Below, in pieces: positions 29,001-44,000 of a DNA stretch of 64,000 nt. The stretch is taken from assembly GCF_905475395.1 (NCBI RefSeq), contig NC_058341.1:31635501-31699500 (forward strand). Direction: 5' to 3'. Within the stretch, counting starts at the first letter, position 1; each line of letters opens with the position of its first letter. The notes below the pieces were generated by a model. It ran no database searches. It was not told the origin of the DNA and saw only the letters and a list, made by a program, of their open reading frames with translations. The stretch comes from Chrysoperla carnea (taxonomy: Eukaryota; Arthropoda; Insecta; Neuroptera; Chrysopidae). Made by a program: the position numbers and the translations under genes.

Positions 29001-32000
29001 CACTGGATTATTAGTTTAAATTAAAATCAATGGAACAATCAGTTTACAAAAAAAATTCTACTAATTCAAAAAAATACCTGAAGGTGGGCTAGGAGACGTA
29101 AGAACATTTTCCACACCACCAATAACAACTGCAACCGGATTATTAATAGTTCGTGGTGAATTAACCGGTGGTCCAGGGGATTGATTATCGTCTGGTTTAA
29201 GTGATGATAAACCTAGATATTAGTTAAAAATTCAAATTCAAACATGCAACTGGTGAGTATACTTAAAAATATTAATAAATAAAAAAAAGCAATGATACAC
29301 AAGCATTGTTAGAAATGATTTTAGGATATGATTTAAAAAAAAAAACTTAAATTATATTTGTTAAATACAATATTTTATAATAAACATACGTGAAGAACTA
29401 GGATGTTGTATTGTACTATGTTGGGTGTTGAGTAGAACAGCACACTCATCGTTTGGTTCGTTATCCTCGGCACTGTTTTCCCCATCTGTATACCCTGGCT
29501 ATGATCAAGCAAATAGAAGCACTTACACCACATATAAATACTACTAAGAAGTTAAATTCTATGTTTAATACAATTTTTTTAATTAATTACACTTAAGGAC
29601 AATTATTTCCATTTCCAAGTAAATTATACATCTAAATCGAAAGGTTTTCTTTATTGTCTTTTCCATGTCATCAAAAATGATGCAAAGTTGGAAGGCAAAA
29701 ATAGTTCTTGCAAAAGTTTTTGCTGTCATTTTGTCCGCGATATAAGACATTTTGATTTACAATCGTTTCTACAAACACATGCCTGGCTGGCAAAGGTAGA
29801 AAAAACAGTCTTCTTTGTTTTGGGACACATTTTCAATGTCTCCCATCCAATTAAACTATCTCAAAATTCTTAGATACGTTCCTGATAACATACTGCGCCC
29901 ACAAATAAATGCGTTAAAGATCTGATCATAGATAAAATCATCTCAATGAAATAAATTAAAGAAGAAATAAACGACATTCTACAAAACGAAGACATTGTTC
30001 GTTTTACCAACGCACGCAGAAACCAATGGTTTGCACACATAAACACATGGGTGACTCCCGGATTCCAATAATACGAATAATACGAATAATACGAAATGCT
30101 CGAGACAGGATGCTATGGAACTTCATTGTTTGATTGACTAAAGTTCACTATGAGCCGTAATGCCGATGGCTGTTGATGAAATAAAAGAAGGTAACGAAAA
30201 AGCTCGAGGATTAAATATTGTTTCTCCAATCACTGGAAATTGTACAGTCAGTTTGAACCAGCAAAGATGAAATTCACACGATTAGATTACTTGTTGAAAG
30301 ATATATAATTTTCGTTTTTATAACTCACACAAATTTACTGGGAAAATCAATTACTTGAATGTGGAAATAAACGTTTTAATAGAATTAGTGTGACATTTAA
30401 GAAAACAGTAAAACATTTATTATTAAATATAGTTATGATTTGACAGTTCACAAAAAAAATTTTCAATCCTGAATTCAAAGTAATGCGAATATTTCTAATC
30501 AAAATAACTAACTTTCTAGCTACATTTCAACAAATTTTGAATTAATTGAGCAATCTGCAACTCTTTTAAATGCTTTTGTTCGATTTTTAAATACCAGGTG
30601 CAATTTGGTAACTAAAGTGTCCAGAAACTTAGAAATTTAACAAGAAAAGCAATAACAAGAACAATTTTCTAAGAAATAGAAATTCATCGTTAAAATCACC
30701 GGAAACGATTGCAGCAAGAAAGTTTGCTAAACGTCTGGTACATAACCTTCTTTTTCTTCTTAATAATAAAAATATTTACTTTCTTTTACAATTTTAAAAT
30801 TGTAATATTGCCAAATCATTTTATTACATCACACATAAATCTGTTCACTATAAGTGACTAACTGTTACAAAATCAAGTGTCGTGCAAATATGTCTTATTC
30901 ATGTTTTACGAAACCAATGGATTTTTTAGCATAATGAAGTAATTATGCGTAAATATGATAAAATAACAGTTAATCATTTACAGAGTTTTGGTAGATATTC
31001 TATTAATTGTCCTCTAGTCTAATGGATTTTTGAAAACATAAAAACAAAAAATGTTTTTTTATAATTTGATTATAGCAGAATGTTTTTTTTAATCGAAATT
31101 TCTTTAGTTTAGGTAATTGGCAAGATTTAAAATTAGATAGCCCTAACTTAGCTAGACGAACTACAGGGTAAAATCAACCGGATTTTCAAGTCTTTGTATT
31201 ATTCAAGGTAATTTGGACTCAAAATTAGGACTAAACATGCATTTCAACTGACGATTAATTAGAAAGAAACACTTTTTTTACAGGTTTTTAGTTAATATCT
31301 CAAAAACTACTCACTCAATCGCTAAATGAATCTAGTATTTGTATTTTTTGGGTTGTAATTATTCTATATATCAAATTTTATTAAATCAGAACAAGTGTCT
31401 CGATTTTTCCAAAGAGGTCCCCTTAAAAAAATTTCAAAAAATGTGAAATACTTTTTACTATTAATTTTGATACAAATCATTTAAGAGTAATTTTAGCGCA
31501 GCAAATGTAGATTTTGAAAATGAACTAATATTTCCTGTTTTTTTCGAGTAAAGTAAGTAAGAGCATCAAAAATATTAAATTATCTATTAATTACTCTAAA
31601 ATTATACATGAAAAATTTGCTCTTCTTTCTCAAATTTTGTGAACACGCGCTTATTTTATTCCCAAACTAAAGTAATCCTATTGAATTTATGTTAATAATA
31701 TATACTACCAATATCATTAGAAAATAAAACATTTCATTTTACAAAATTTTGCTACAGTACATTTAGTTTAATTCATAAGATTCAGAAGTATAATTTTGTA
31801 TCTTCTTTGGTATTAGTCTTGTAGTTTATCTGAGATTTGACAAATCGTCAGAATATATATAGAATGGATATGAGATTTATAACTATTATACATAGCGATT
31901 ACAAATTGTAATTAAATACTTTATAGCGATTATAAGAATAAAAAGATAAAATGTATTTAGAAATACATTGTCTAATGATATTTGGAATTAAAAATTGCGA

Positions 32001-35000
32001 TCAAGCGAAAGTCGTCCTCTATGCAATACTTTATCTACGGACGTTAATCACTTCTAAGTCTGATACACTTCTGATAAAATTAATCTTCCCATTTGAAAAT
32101 GATACCTGTTCAATTCATACCGTTTTGTATAAATAATCTGCCACGTAAAAAGAAATTTCGTTTTAATAAACTAAAAACATTCTGTAAGACTGAGCTTATG
32201 TTTTCCAAAATTAACTAAATTAGTTACTACAACCTAATTTAAACACTAAAATAATATACATTTCTATTGACCCAGTGTGAATTATTTAAAAAATAAAAAT
32301 AGGTTGCAACCATGCAACGTTTACCATAGAAAAATTCATTTTCCCCAAGGAAAAAATACACATAATAGTAAATAGAAAATGAATAACATAGACAAAGAAA
32401 AACCAGCAAAAATATTTGAAAATGAACATTTATGGAAATGCATAATAGAAGCCTGGTTTTTTTGTTTTTTGTAACTTAAAATCTTACTTTCATAGTGTAC
32501 CACACTGGGTCCAGCAATATTGTTCACAAAATCAATAGAAGTATTTACCTAGAATGTGTTTATTATTTAATTTTATAAAGTGCTTGTAAAATATTAAATT
32601 AAATTGAATTATTAATTGAAATACCTCATCAACTTCAGGCACAGCAAACGTAACATTTAGAGGTTTTGTGAATTTTGTTTTATAATTATGTTCCAATAGT
32701 AACGGCGTGTATAAAACGTTTTTCCATTGACGACTTAAAACAATAACTCCCTAAAAAATTTATATATTATTTATAAATTAATTTATATTCTCAATTATTA
32801 AACCTCGATTTCATCAACTTCGCAAAGAAATGGTTACAAATAAAAACAAACAAATTTTACTGGATGAAATAAAAAAACCATTTCGTAAGCAGCAGAGCTA
32901 GAATACTTAATATTTCGACATAAAAAGAGGGGAAAGGGGGCTAGGAAGTTTACATCCACAAAAGGCATTTCTTTGATTCAAATTGGGAGGCTTGCACGAG
33001 TGAGACTATGTAAAAGTTGAAAAATTAGAATAAAAATAAGCTGGTTCCAAATTACATTTGAAGTACTATATTGTAGCTCGAATTTAAATCGCGTAGAGTA
33101 GATGAGAGATAAACTTGATAGACGTGTAAGACGGAAAATAAGCCTCCGAATTCTTCGTAACTTAATTTACGTGAATTATGTTGATGAAATTGAGAATAAA
33201 GAATAATAAATTTAACCTGTCGTAATGTAGAAAGCATTGGCAAATCAGTTTCTCTCAGATTTAACTCAATAACATTCATGTCCGATTGTAAAACATACTT
33301 TTGTAGAATACTACACAATTGACAGGATGGATCTTCTTTCAAAGTTTTCGCTAAAGGAGTTAATCGATTATATCGACTCTGAAAATATTTTAAATTATAA
33401 ATTTATGCTCATACCTGTTTGAGTGTTGTATAAAAAATATATAATTTACCTTGATAGGCATATGAATTCCTTGAACATCTAAAGCCTCGGCCATAAGACA
33501 CGCCACAATACCTGTAGTACGTCTATAAAAAGATCTATACATATGCACAACTCGTATGGCAAAACGATTACTTGGACTCAACCAAGCATTTATAGCCGGT
33601 GAAGCTGTACTTAATAGATTCCAATCTAGTCTAGTAAAATCAAGTTTTCTAGTAATAGGAGCGCGTGGCGGCGCTGCAAAATTAAACCAAACAGTTTTTA
33701 ACTCAATAAAACATGATGAAATATTTCCTTTGTCTTTAACCGAAACAACTCCTTGTCGATTTGATGAATTATTATTGGGCATATCTTTTATAGTACTAGA
33801 ACTATTATGAAATCCAATTGAATCGCTTTCACCAGTCTGCTGACTTCCATCACCAGAATTTTTAATCGTAGTAGTACTAGACGAATCCACACTAGATATA
33901 TTTTGTGTGAATTTATCAGAAGCTTTATTATTTCGATTCACTGATTCAGTATTACTTGATTCTTCACGAATTTTCGATAAATTACCTTCAGTATCAGTGC
34001 GTGGGGCTGATGAGGCACGAGGTTTATCATCATCTTGATTGTCTTTCTTTTCGAATTGTATTCGTTTGACAACTTTTAATGAAACTCCTTCTAATCCACA
34101 TTCAAACATAATAAATCCTAATTTCTCTTCGGCGATATTCGAGCAAAATTGTTGATCGGATGTATTTCCATTTGTTTGATTTGACTTTGCACCATCGTGA
34201 GTATAAATATAATAATCCATACTACGCAAAGGAGTGGCAATTCTGGCGCAAGTAAAGAGTACTTTTGAAAAATGTTCTGGAATGGCCGTTATGCATGCGT
34301 CTTTTAAAATAGTGCTTTCGTTTCGCAATCTTCTTAATTGGCTGTGAATTTTACCTTTAATTTGAAGAAAAATAATCGTTCAGTTTGTGTCAAAGTCGAT
34401 ACAGAAAAATAAATTTTTAAATAAATTTTGGTCGGTTCAATAAGTAGCGTCTTATGGGGTTTTTTGACCTTCAGGGATTTAAAAATTTATTTGGGTTTGT
34501 TGCTGATAAAAGATAGAAAAAACAAAAACATTTTTTTTTATAAAGAAAATAGATTAGGCAGCAAAAACTAATAAATTTTGTTGGAGATTTTTTCGAATGA
34601 AAACACAGCTACACTTTAGTATTAGTTATTCTATTTTAAAATACGCCACCGATTTAATTGGACACCCTGTATTTTATGGAACCCGTAATAAGAAGCGTTT
34701 ATACTAAATTAATTACCAATATTTAATGTGACGACAGTTTCCTCGTGTTGCCGTTCTTGCGTTTCAATAAAAACTGGTTCACTTCCAAGTGTATCTCGCT
34801 TAACTCCTCGTAGCCCAGTACGTGTAACAACTGCCGCTAGTAGTGCTTTCCCTTTACTATGCGCAGAGCTAGCTGTACTTTTACTACTAATAACACTTGG
34901 TCGATTTGGTCCAATACCAGTATTTCCACCGCCAACCACAACATTACCCATACTACAATATTTCTCCGATATTCCTGCAATTTCTGATATTTCACCCGCA

Positions 35001-38000
35001 TCTAAACTAAGACCAGCTCCACTCGTTACACTTCCCCCACCATCACCTTTAAAACTATTTTCCAACTTATTGCCATTATCACTTTTATCCACACTCACTT
35101 TATTTGCACGTGACATAAAATTATGATTATCGATACCTGATTGTCGATTCATACCCGAATTACTTGTACGACTACCAGCACTAGCCCGATAACCGGCTGG
35201 TTCTTTTGTGAGCAAGGTATTTTTCGTTCCGCTTCCCATACTAACTAAATTTGATATAATCGTTTTTTTATTTGTGGCAGGTAGTACAGAAGGATGGTGA
35301 AATGTTTGAACGATTTCTCGAACTTGTTTCGCATCATGAAATCGTATTGTTATACTATCAAAACAAACTGCGAATAATGAAACACAAGTTAAATCTTTAA
35401 TATTATCTAAAGCAGAAAATGAGATAATTTCTTCGACGACCGAAGCTTGAAGCATTGTTATGTTAACTTTTGGTAATACTATGGTTCCTTGAATTTCCGT
35501 AGATATTGATTCTTCATAGATACTCGTCTGTAATGATTGTATATTGCCTTGTGAATTTAAGCCAGTGATATTTCGTTCAGCTGTGCTAGTTTTACTACTT
35601 TGTATTTGTGACCAGTACGATAACGATTGGTCTTGCTTTAAAATATTTGCGGCCTCAACTTGATTAATACATTCTGAATGTAAATGATTAATTACTGTTA
35701 ATGGATGCAATTTTGATAATGTCGGAGTTAAGGCATCTACAAATCTTTGTAGTGATTCTAAAACAACTGGAGTAACCATTATATCGACATCACCTTTCAA
35801 TTTTACAACAACTGTTCTTCTAGATCCACTTTGATTTGTAGTCGCTAGCAATTCATCCTCATCTGGAGAACCTATAAAACGATTTTCTTCTTTTATATTT
35901 GTTTAATCTGATTAAAAAATGCTTTTTTTAAATTAATATTAGAATAATTACCCATTTCATATTCAGTATCAAATTCTTTATCCAAACATGATTGATTCGT
36001 CCAAGTATAAGGATGTGTTGGTGTCTTATTGCCGGTAGGTGGCGATGTTGGGTACATCATTTCTGTACGATTAACCATTTTTAAGGATGTAAAACCTTCC
36101 GATATTGTTTCGAATCTTGGTATATAACGCCCACCTATAAAAATTGATTTAAATTAACGCGGTTTCAACGCATTTAATCTGATAGGGTGGTGAAGTTGGC
36201 ATTAATGTTTTCGGCTTATAGGTGAATTGATGTTTATGGCCTATTCTTGTTTCATATCTGCAATAATTTGGTAGTTAACCACGTACGTCACATAAACAAC
36301 AAAGGATATCATAATTTACTCATCAAAAGGGACAAGATCAAGGATAGTGACGGCATAATTTCTTAATAATTTGGAAGTGAGGGTAGAGATGATATCGAGA
36401 AAACAATGAATATTGCATAAAGCTGAACATGGTTCCAAGTGAAGGTTTAAAAGGGATTAGTGGGTTTTTTTATACCCTTAGTGCTTAGACTTCTGAATGA
36501 GGTCAATACTGTTGATTGAGTCCTTTTTAAACTAATCTACGTAACTTAAACTTCAGGTTTCCGACTCGTATTAGAGTGTTGTGCAACTATCTTAAATTAT
36601 TTTTCAAGATGACTGGTATCTGACATGTAAAAATGTTTACAAACTATTTAATAGCCCAAGCAATATTTAGTCTCCCCGGTACTTACCTATATAAACAAGT
36701 CGACCATCTTCTGTTCTTTGAAAAAGTGGTGTTGTAAATGCATCGGCTCCAAATGGTAATGATGCTTGATTCCAATTACTACACCGAACTTGTGATAAAT
36801 GACTAACATAGCTTGACATTAACAAGGGTGAATCGATAATTGGTTTATTAACTTGCATATGTAAATTAACTAGAGTCATATCTTCTTGTGATGACACTGC
36901 TGATATAAACGATGTACTAGACATACTATGTGTATCAGACGAATCAATTAATATATTATCTTGTCCATGCGTTTCAAATACATCATGTAGACTATCGCCA
37001 CCATTATTATTTAGTTGATGACTAGTAGTACCACCATATAAGTGTGGACTTCCCGATCGAAAACTGCTAGAAATGTTATTAAAACGTCTTTGCATGTGAA
37101 CACTATGATTCGAACAACCATTTAATAGCCCCCCACCACTACGATGTTCAGGTGTATGAATTTCATGATCGCTTCGATGACTTGATAAGCGGTGATGATT
37201 AACGACATCAGGGATTTTTATATTATCAATATTGGAGAATGTTTTCTCAACAGCTGGATATGTTTTCTTATCAAGGCCGATACTAAGATCACTAGCAAAT
37301 TTTTTCCTATGAACAATTTTATTATAAAATTTGTTTATTTATTAGTATTTAAATTTTTCATAGGAGTCTTTTTTTGGTTTTTGTGTGTATGTCAAGCCTT
37401 TTAACATATCTCATATTATTTTTTTAAATAAAATTCGAATATTTTAATGTGAAAAAATGCTAGAAAATCTTAATATTTTCTTTTTCCAAAAAAATCGACG
37501 CAAAACAAATAACACGTTTGTACTGGGGAGAAATCAAAAATGTTTGGCGAAACATAGTTCCAATAAAAAGTTATTAATAATAATATACAAAGCTTAATAA
37601 GAAAAAAAAAAGTGACTAGCTATACAATCTTCTACTATTAAGGCTAGTTATTGATCAAATGAAATTGCATTAGAAAATTGATTATGACAATTTTGCAAAA
37701 TTTTGTTACTATTAGCTTTATATTTATTGGCTACTTTGTTTGTTTTAAATAAATAAACAGATTTTATCCACATTTATATTATATTTTGTAGAAATTGTAG
37801 AAAATAATATAGCCATGCACACTTATTACACCTTGTATATTCATTATATTAATTAAATATTTTTAGTACCGCAAAGGATTCAAATTTAAGGTATCTTTTC
37901 ATTAACGCTCATGGCTATGTAGATTTAACAGCTGACGGACGACGGTCATCTTCGCAATATAAGCCATATTTAAAATTTATTATAAAAAACCTTTTATTGT

Positions 38001-41000
38001 ACTCGCATCCGACATGCATTAATCAACAAGACGACTTACGATTTAAGTTGTGCGTCAAACTTATTTAATGATAAAAATAAAAACATCATATGAAAAGACT
38101 ACCTTTAAAGATTCCAGAATATGAATTCAACATAAAGCTAATTTTTTAAGAGAAATAAAAGCCCAAAACCAATTATGAATTTTATAAGAGGGCTTAACTT
38201 AAATAACTAACCATAATCAAGAGAGTGATTTTGTACTGAGATTCCTTGAAAAGCTTTATATTTGAAACAACTCCGAAAATGAATAAGATAACTATCTTTA
38301 TCATAGATATATATATACTTTATTAGTGAAGTTCTTATCTCACAAACATAATTTTCGGCGTGAGTTTAAATGAATTTTTTCCCTTAAAATAAACCAGAAA
38401 ATCATCGTTCAGAATATGGTTATATCATTAAGTTACACCCTATTTATAATATTTGAATTAATTTTAAAAAACCAAACAAACAAAAATATTTTTAATGAAA
38501 GAGAAATTTAAGAAATACAAATATGAATCCTTTGATGATTGATAAATAGTTTTCAGACAGAAAATATCCTTTGCGGAATCATTTTAAAAGTGATTCGTTA
38601 CCAGATAGCATGTGGTTATGCAACAGCAACATAAAAAAAAAATCAAAAATATAAAAATTCAAAAACCCAAAAAATTAATCCAAAAGTATTATCGTATTGA
38701 TAACACATGTAGAGACTCTTCAACAAATCGAATAAACCAATCTTATCACGAATTCAGATTTTGAAAAAAAAAAAGAAAAAGTTCTAGATAATCTTATTTG
38801 TTAATAATAGTCTACGATCTTAGCTTCACACAACCATGCGAAAATTCGAAAAATTGATAAAAGGTAGTTTTTAATTGCATTGATTAAAAAAAAAAAAATT
38901 AAATTCTGATCGACCGATTAAGGGCAAATCTAATAATATATTTATATTGTCGAGGCGATGGTTTTTTGCTAATAATAGAATTCCTCTTGATTCCAATAAT
39001 AAAGCCGACCCAAGTGAAGCTTGACCGAAAGAGTCTATACAAGTGTCAAAAAAAAAAACAACAGGAGCAAAAATATTATTTTTAAACATATACACGGGCG
39101 TTAAGAGCTTATACTCTTTCAAGTAGCATTCTTAACTTTTAATTTAACGTTTCCAGAATTGATATGTGCTGGTACTAATGTTTATTTTATAGAGCTTGCA
39201 GTCATAGGCGCTTTGTTTACCTAGTACGACAGCAAAATCGCAAGTACTAAATTGTGCTAGCCCCACTGTACGTTCAAAGTATCAAAGTCATATTGGACAA
39301 ATACATTAAGTTTAAAGGGAACCACAAATTTTTAGGTTCTCTAAAATGAACAAGAAAATTGAAAAGAGTTTTTTGAGAAAATATTAATTCTAAAAAAGTT
39401 AATTTAGTTTAAGTTTACCAACGTAATTTTAACTTTTTTTTTTTGTAATTAAAATTTTTACAATTATTGATGTCTCAGAGGTATTAAATAATTTCAGTGT
39501 TTATTAGCCACCAAAATGTTTATAAACGTAAGCCGTAAAAGCTAAAAGTATGTAATTACCAAAGACAAATGTAGCTTTCAGACGGTAACAATTGTTAATA
39601 CAAAATGCCCTTGTTGTTTCAAACAATTGAAATTAACAAAAAATCAATAAATAAAATAATATGATGTATGTTAAACGTATGACAAATGGAGAATGAAAAT
39701 GAATATAACAAAATGTTTACCTCTGATGAGTACTGTCCTTGCGACGTAACACAGTACCTGTACCAATCGCTGACCGTTTTAAACTTGAAGCTCTACTTGA
39801 TGAACCAGTCACTTCTTCGTCAGCTGAGAAAAATGCTTCAGAATGATTTTCACTCGACATTGATATCGTTCTTTGTACTTCATATTTTAATTTTTCTTCA
39901 GAGCCAATTCGTGCATGCAATGAATGATGCGATTCAGAGATATTTACAGATTTAATATTTGGTTGTGGTGAGAATTCGCTACTTGTTGTTGGCATTGAAC
40001 TTGGTTGAATTATTTCAATAATTTCTGTGTCTGGTGAATTAAAATAATCTACGGCTAATTTTGAATCGGATGCGCTATTTTTTGGAGCTACATCACTTTC
40101 AGGAACATTTAATATTGATTTTGATTTATCAAAATGTAATTTTGAATCACTATCTAATTTTAATGGAAGCGCTGTGGTTGGACTACAATCCATCAATCTT
40201 GCATATGGAACATCTTTTAAAACTAATGGCTGATTTGATCTGAAATAAAAAACGTTATTATAAAATGGGCGCCTTTTCATATATGTGATAAACACTTAGC
40301 ATCAAGAGCGGTATAAAAAACCCAAGCTGAATGGGTAAATTTTTAAGAATCTTCGAGAGATCTTAGACTAATATCAATTCAGTCTAGAAGTCTGAAATAA
40401 CTCAATGAATTTCAATCAATGTGTAGGTTCAAGCAAGCTCCAAATATAATAATTTCGCTGTTAGCAGTTTTGACCAATTAACAAAGAGAGAAATTACACT
40501 AAAAACTAAATTCCCTCAATTCCAAAGATAGAAAAAATAATGTCTAATTTGAGACATTCACCTCATAGACCCTTCGAATTACTCAAAAAATAAACTTAGC
40601 ATTAAATTTAAAACTACTTATGTAAAAAAAATTGATTAAAAGATAATTTTACCTTGACGACGTATAAGAAAATCGTCTAGCTGAGTTGCGATTTTCTGCC
40701 GCAAAACACAATGGACTTGTAGACGTAGCAGATGATTTGGTAATCGTATCAATCACTTCTCTAGTATTACTGCGATTTAAACCATCTTTATCTTTTCGAT
40801 CAAAAGCACTTTTAATACGAGGACTCTCCAATAATTTTTCGAAAGCACCCTTGAAAATTTAATAAAATTGTTAATCAAATAATTTTTGATTGGATCAGAA
40901 AAATACTAATTTCATTTTAAACCAGAAAAAATATTTAAAGGTTAAAATTAATTTACTATCTATGTATTCAATTTTCGGTAAAGTTTGCGCCAAGAATACT

Positions 41001-44000
41001 TGTATTTGTTTTCTCAGTTTAAAACGAAGTTGATTTTCTGGCTAATAGCCTAAATTTAAAAAAATTACTTTTGTTAAAACTCCAACTTCGTGTAAAGAAA
41101 CATCTTGTAAACTGTACGGTGGAGTATGGAAAACTAATTGACCCTCATGTATAATACTTTGACCAAAACCTGGATCTTTACCCGGTTCCTGTATTCTGTA
41201 AATAAGGAAATTTAGTTATCAGAAATTAATTTTTCTAATAAAAAAATTGTTTAATTTTGTATACAAACCTAAATGCTGCAATATTAATACCATCTTGAAT
41301 ATCAGATTTACTAGGCTTGAAAAATTTTGGACCATTACGATTATTTCCAAAGAATGCACAGCCTCCAATACATCCACATTTTCCAACTAACTTGTTGACT
41401 GTTGGATCACCGGCCCACAAAAACCAAAGACGTTTGGTTTTTTCATCATGTGATTTTAAATATCTGAATAAAAAGGTTCATAATATTTATTTATTCACTA
41501 AATTTTTGGACTTTTTTTCAAATTTTGGTTAAATACTCAAACATAAATTCTTGGAAAATTACAGAGAAATTTTTAAAATAATAACCCTTATTCGGTTGTT
41601 TGAAAAAGGTTTTAATACCGGATATTAGTTCTTTGGTTTGAATAACAGCTTGAAGTCTTCGAAGCCTGGGCTCATCAAATGGTTTGAAGATGATCCCGTC
41701 ATGGTATGCGAAAGGAAATTCTTAGGGAGGATAAATAGAGCTGAATACATTTTTGGAAAATCTTTTCTCCATATCGATTTGTATGACGACCGGTAGTTGG
41801 GCAAAAGTGTAAGTAAATCATTGCCAGGCCTCAAAGCAATTTACTTCTGTTAAGAACGTTATTAATAGAGACGTTTTATATGAATAAAGAGGTTGTAGGT
41901 AAATCTCAATAATAAGACTTAGGGTTGTTGTTCAAGTCAGAAGAGCAAATAAGTAAATTTCAGTTAAGTAAAGATGAAATTAAACTTACTTGTTTTGTAC
42001 CATATGTAGATTCGATTCTGAGGTAGATAACGATAAAGCAGATTCAACAATAACTGGACCAACATTTATCGAACCAATCTCTAACCAATTATCTGTAATT
42101 TCACTTGCAGCACGATCACGTAAAGTTTGATTTGATTTCGAACTAGTCGATGTATTTGTATTACTGTGGAGATTTGAAAAATGACTACCAGCGGATACAA
42201 ATTGTTTAAATAAAATCATTGGTAATACACAAGTAATGCCTGATTTAACATGTTGTCCATGAAGATTACATGTAGATAATCGAACAGGTGATACCCATGC
42301 TTGAAGTGCTGTCCCATTTTCAACAATTGTTAAATCGATTGCATCAATTGCAACTCTTGTCATTTTATATTTAATCTCATCAGCTGACGGACATTGATAT
42401 CGTGATTCGGAATCTGAGTTAGGGCATTGTAATGGTGGTAATCCATGTAAACATAGCTTAGGTGGTCTAGGTGGTTTTAGGGTATTTTCTGAGTTTAAAG
42501 CTAAAAGTACTAATGTTTCTAACGATGTTGCAATATGATAAAGCTGTAAAAAAAATACAAAACTTTATAACGAACGATTGAAGGAAACAACGTTAATTGT
42601 TTAAATATTTTTGCAAATACTTTGAACTGTTCATAATTATTAAAATATTCTTAAAATACACAAAATTAAAGTTTGTACTTATTTTTTACCTGAGGCATTG
42701 TAATTCTACCACTTAATTTTCCTAATTGAATTTCGATCATCCATGCATACTCCAATGTTTCCTCATCTAAAGATCGGCCTTCATCACTAAACATAGCATG
42801 TCCTCGAATCTGTAATAATAAAGTTTTATAAATATCTTTCTAAAATAACATTTCGAATTCAAAATTATAGCACAAATATCAGTACATTTATTTAGCCACT
42901 CAATTCAGAGTCTAATCAAAAGATATCAATGTTTCAAACAAAATTTGTTGGGTTTAAATTAAAAATGACACATTTTATACTGATCTTCATGTTAATTAAG
43001 CAGTTATAAAACTCTAGTAATTATATTTAGAGTGTAAGTGTACCTTCGGCTAAAGTCACACCATGCGTCAAACATGTGTTTAACGCTCATTTTAGAGCTG
43101 AGAAAGATGTGTTAAATAGAGTGAACACACAGACATCAATTTCAACGCATGTTAGATACCCATATAGATACATTATGTACACTATGTAATTTTGGTCAGT
43201 GCAATGTGTGTTTTAAACTACGTAGAAAAACTTGAAAATCAACGCTCGTGTTATCTTAATCTTAAAAATAATATTAATATTACCTGTAAAGCGGATAAAG
43301 TTAAATGTCCTTGTCTTAAATGTTGCTCTTTCGAAGGTCTAACAGCATTATCGGATACTAATAACATTGACGGTGATAATAATACTTGTAATTCGGTTTG
43401 TTTATACGTTTTTTTTATTTCTACACCAAATCGTTCTAATAATATAACTGGACATGGTGGATCGCTCTCTGTGCAATTTTTCATAAGATGTGCTTGTATA
43501 TCATGCATTGTAATTTGTACTTGTACATCCAATGGTCGATAATTTCTTGGATCAAATAGACTTCGAAGTGAATCACTTTCTTCATTTACTGATGATTCGT
43601 TACGATTATCAATTGAATTATTATTTGTGTGTTCAGCAAATTTACTTTGTTGCATATCTGTAAATGCTTGATCATCTCCAAAAATATTTTCCTAAAACAG
43701 ACACAATTAAATTAATATCCGATATTTTTTAATGAAGCTTCTTTAGCAAGCCGACATATCTGATTGAAATTATTTGTCGTGTTAAACGGGAAATATTCAA
43801 AATTTGAGCAAACATAACATAAACGTTAATATTGAGAAAGAAAATATGAAAGCACCACTTATTCGATTATTTTAAGCGGTTCGTTTTTAATTTATAAATA
43901 TATTCTCTGGTTAGATTTTAGTAAATGTATACAGAGTGAACCATTTTAAACGAGTATGGAAAATCTTTGTAAATGTTGATCTCAAATGTTAGATTCCAAT

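Larger units (their letters stand above)
29495..32487 (-). other. tweek intron 20 (3.0 kb)
   Basis: The largest tweek intron. It carries a possible RTE-type retroelement remnant at 29950-30110 and a short interspersed repeat at 31275-31365. No further exon was recognised. Confidence 0.6.

Noticed and set aside
34430-34690. Possible mariner-type MITE in tweek intron 16
   Set aside because: Only one end (CACCCTGTAT) is convincing; the opposite end does not pair well enough.
34728-35126. 132-codon plus-strand ORF
   Set aside because: Antisense shadow of the Ser/Gly-rich part of tweek exon 16; low-complexity codons keep both strands open.
41625-41834. 69-codon ORF in tweek intron 9
   Set aside because: No family resemblance I can name, and no phase-compatible splice sites to tweek.
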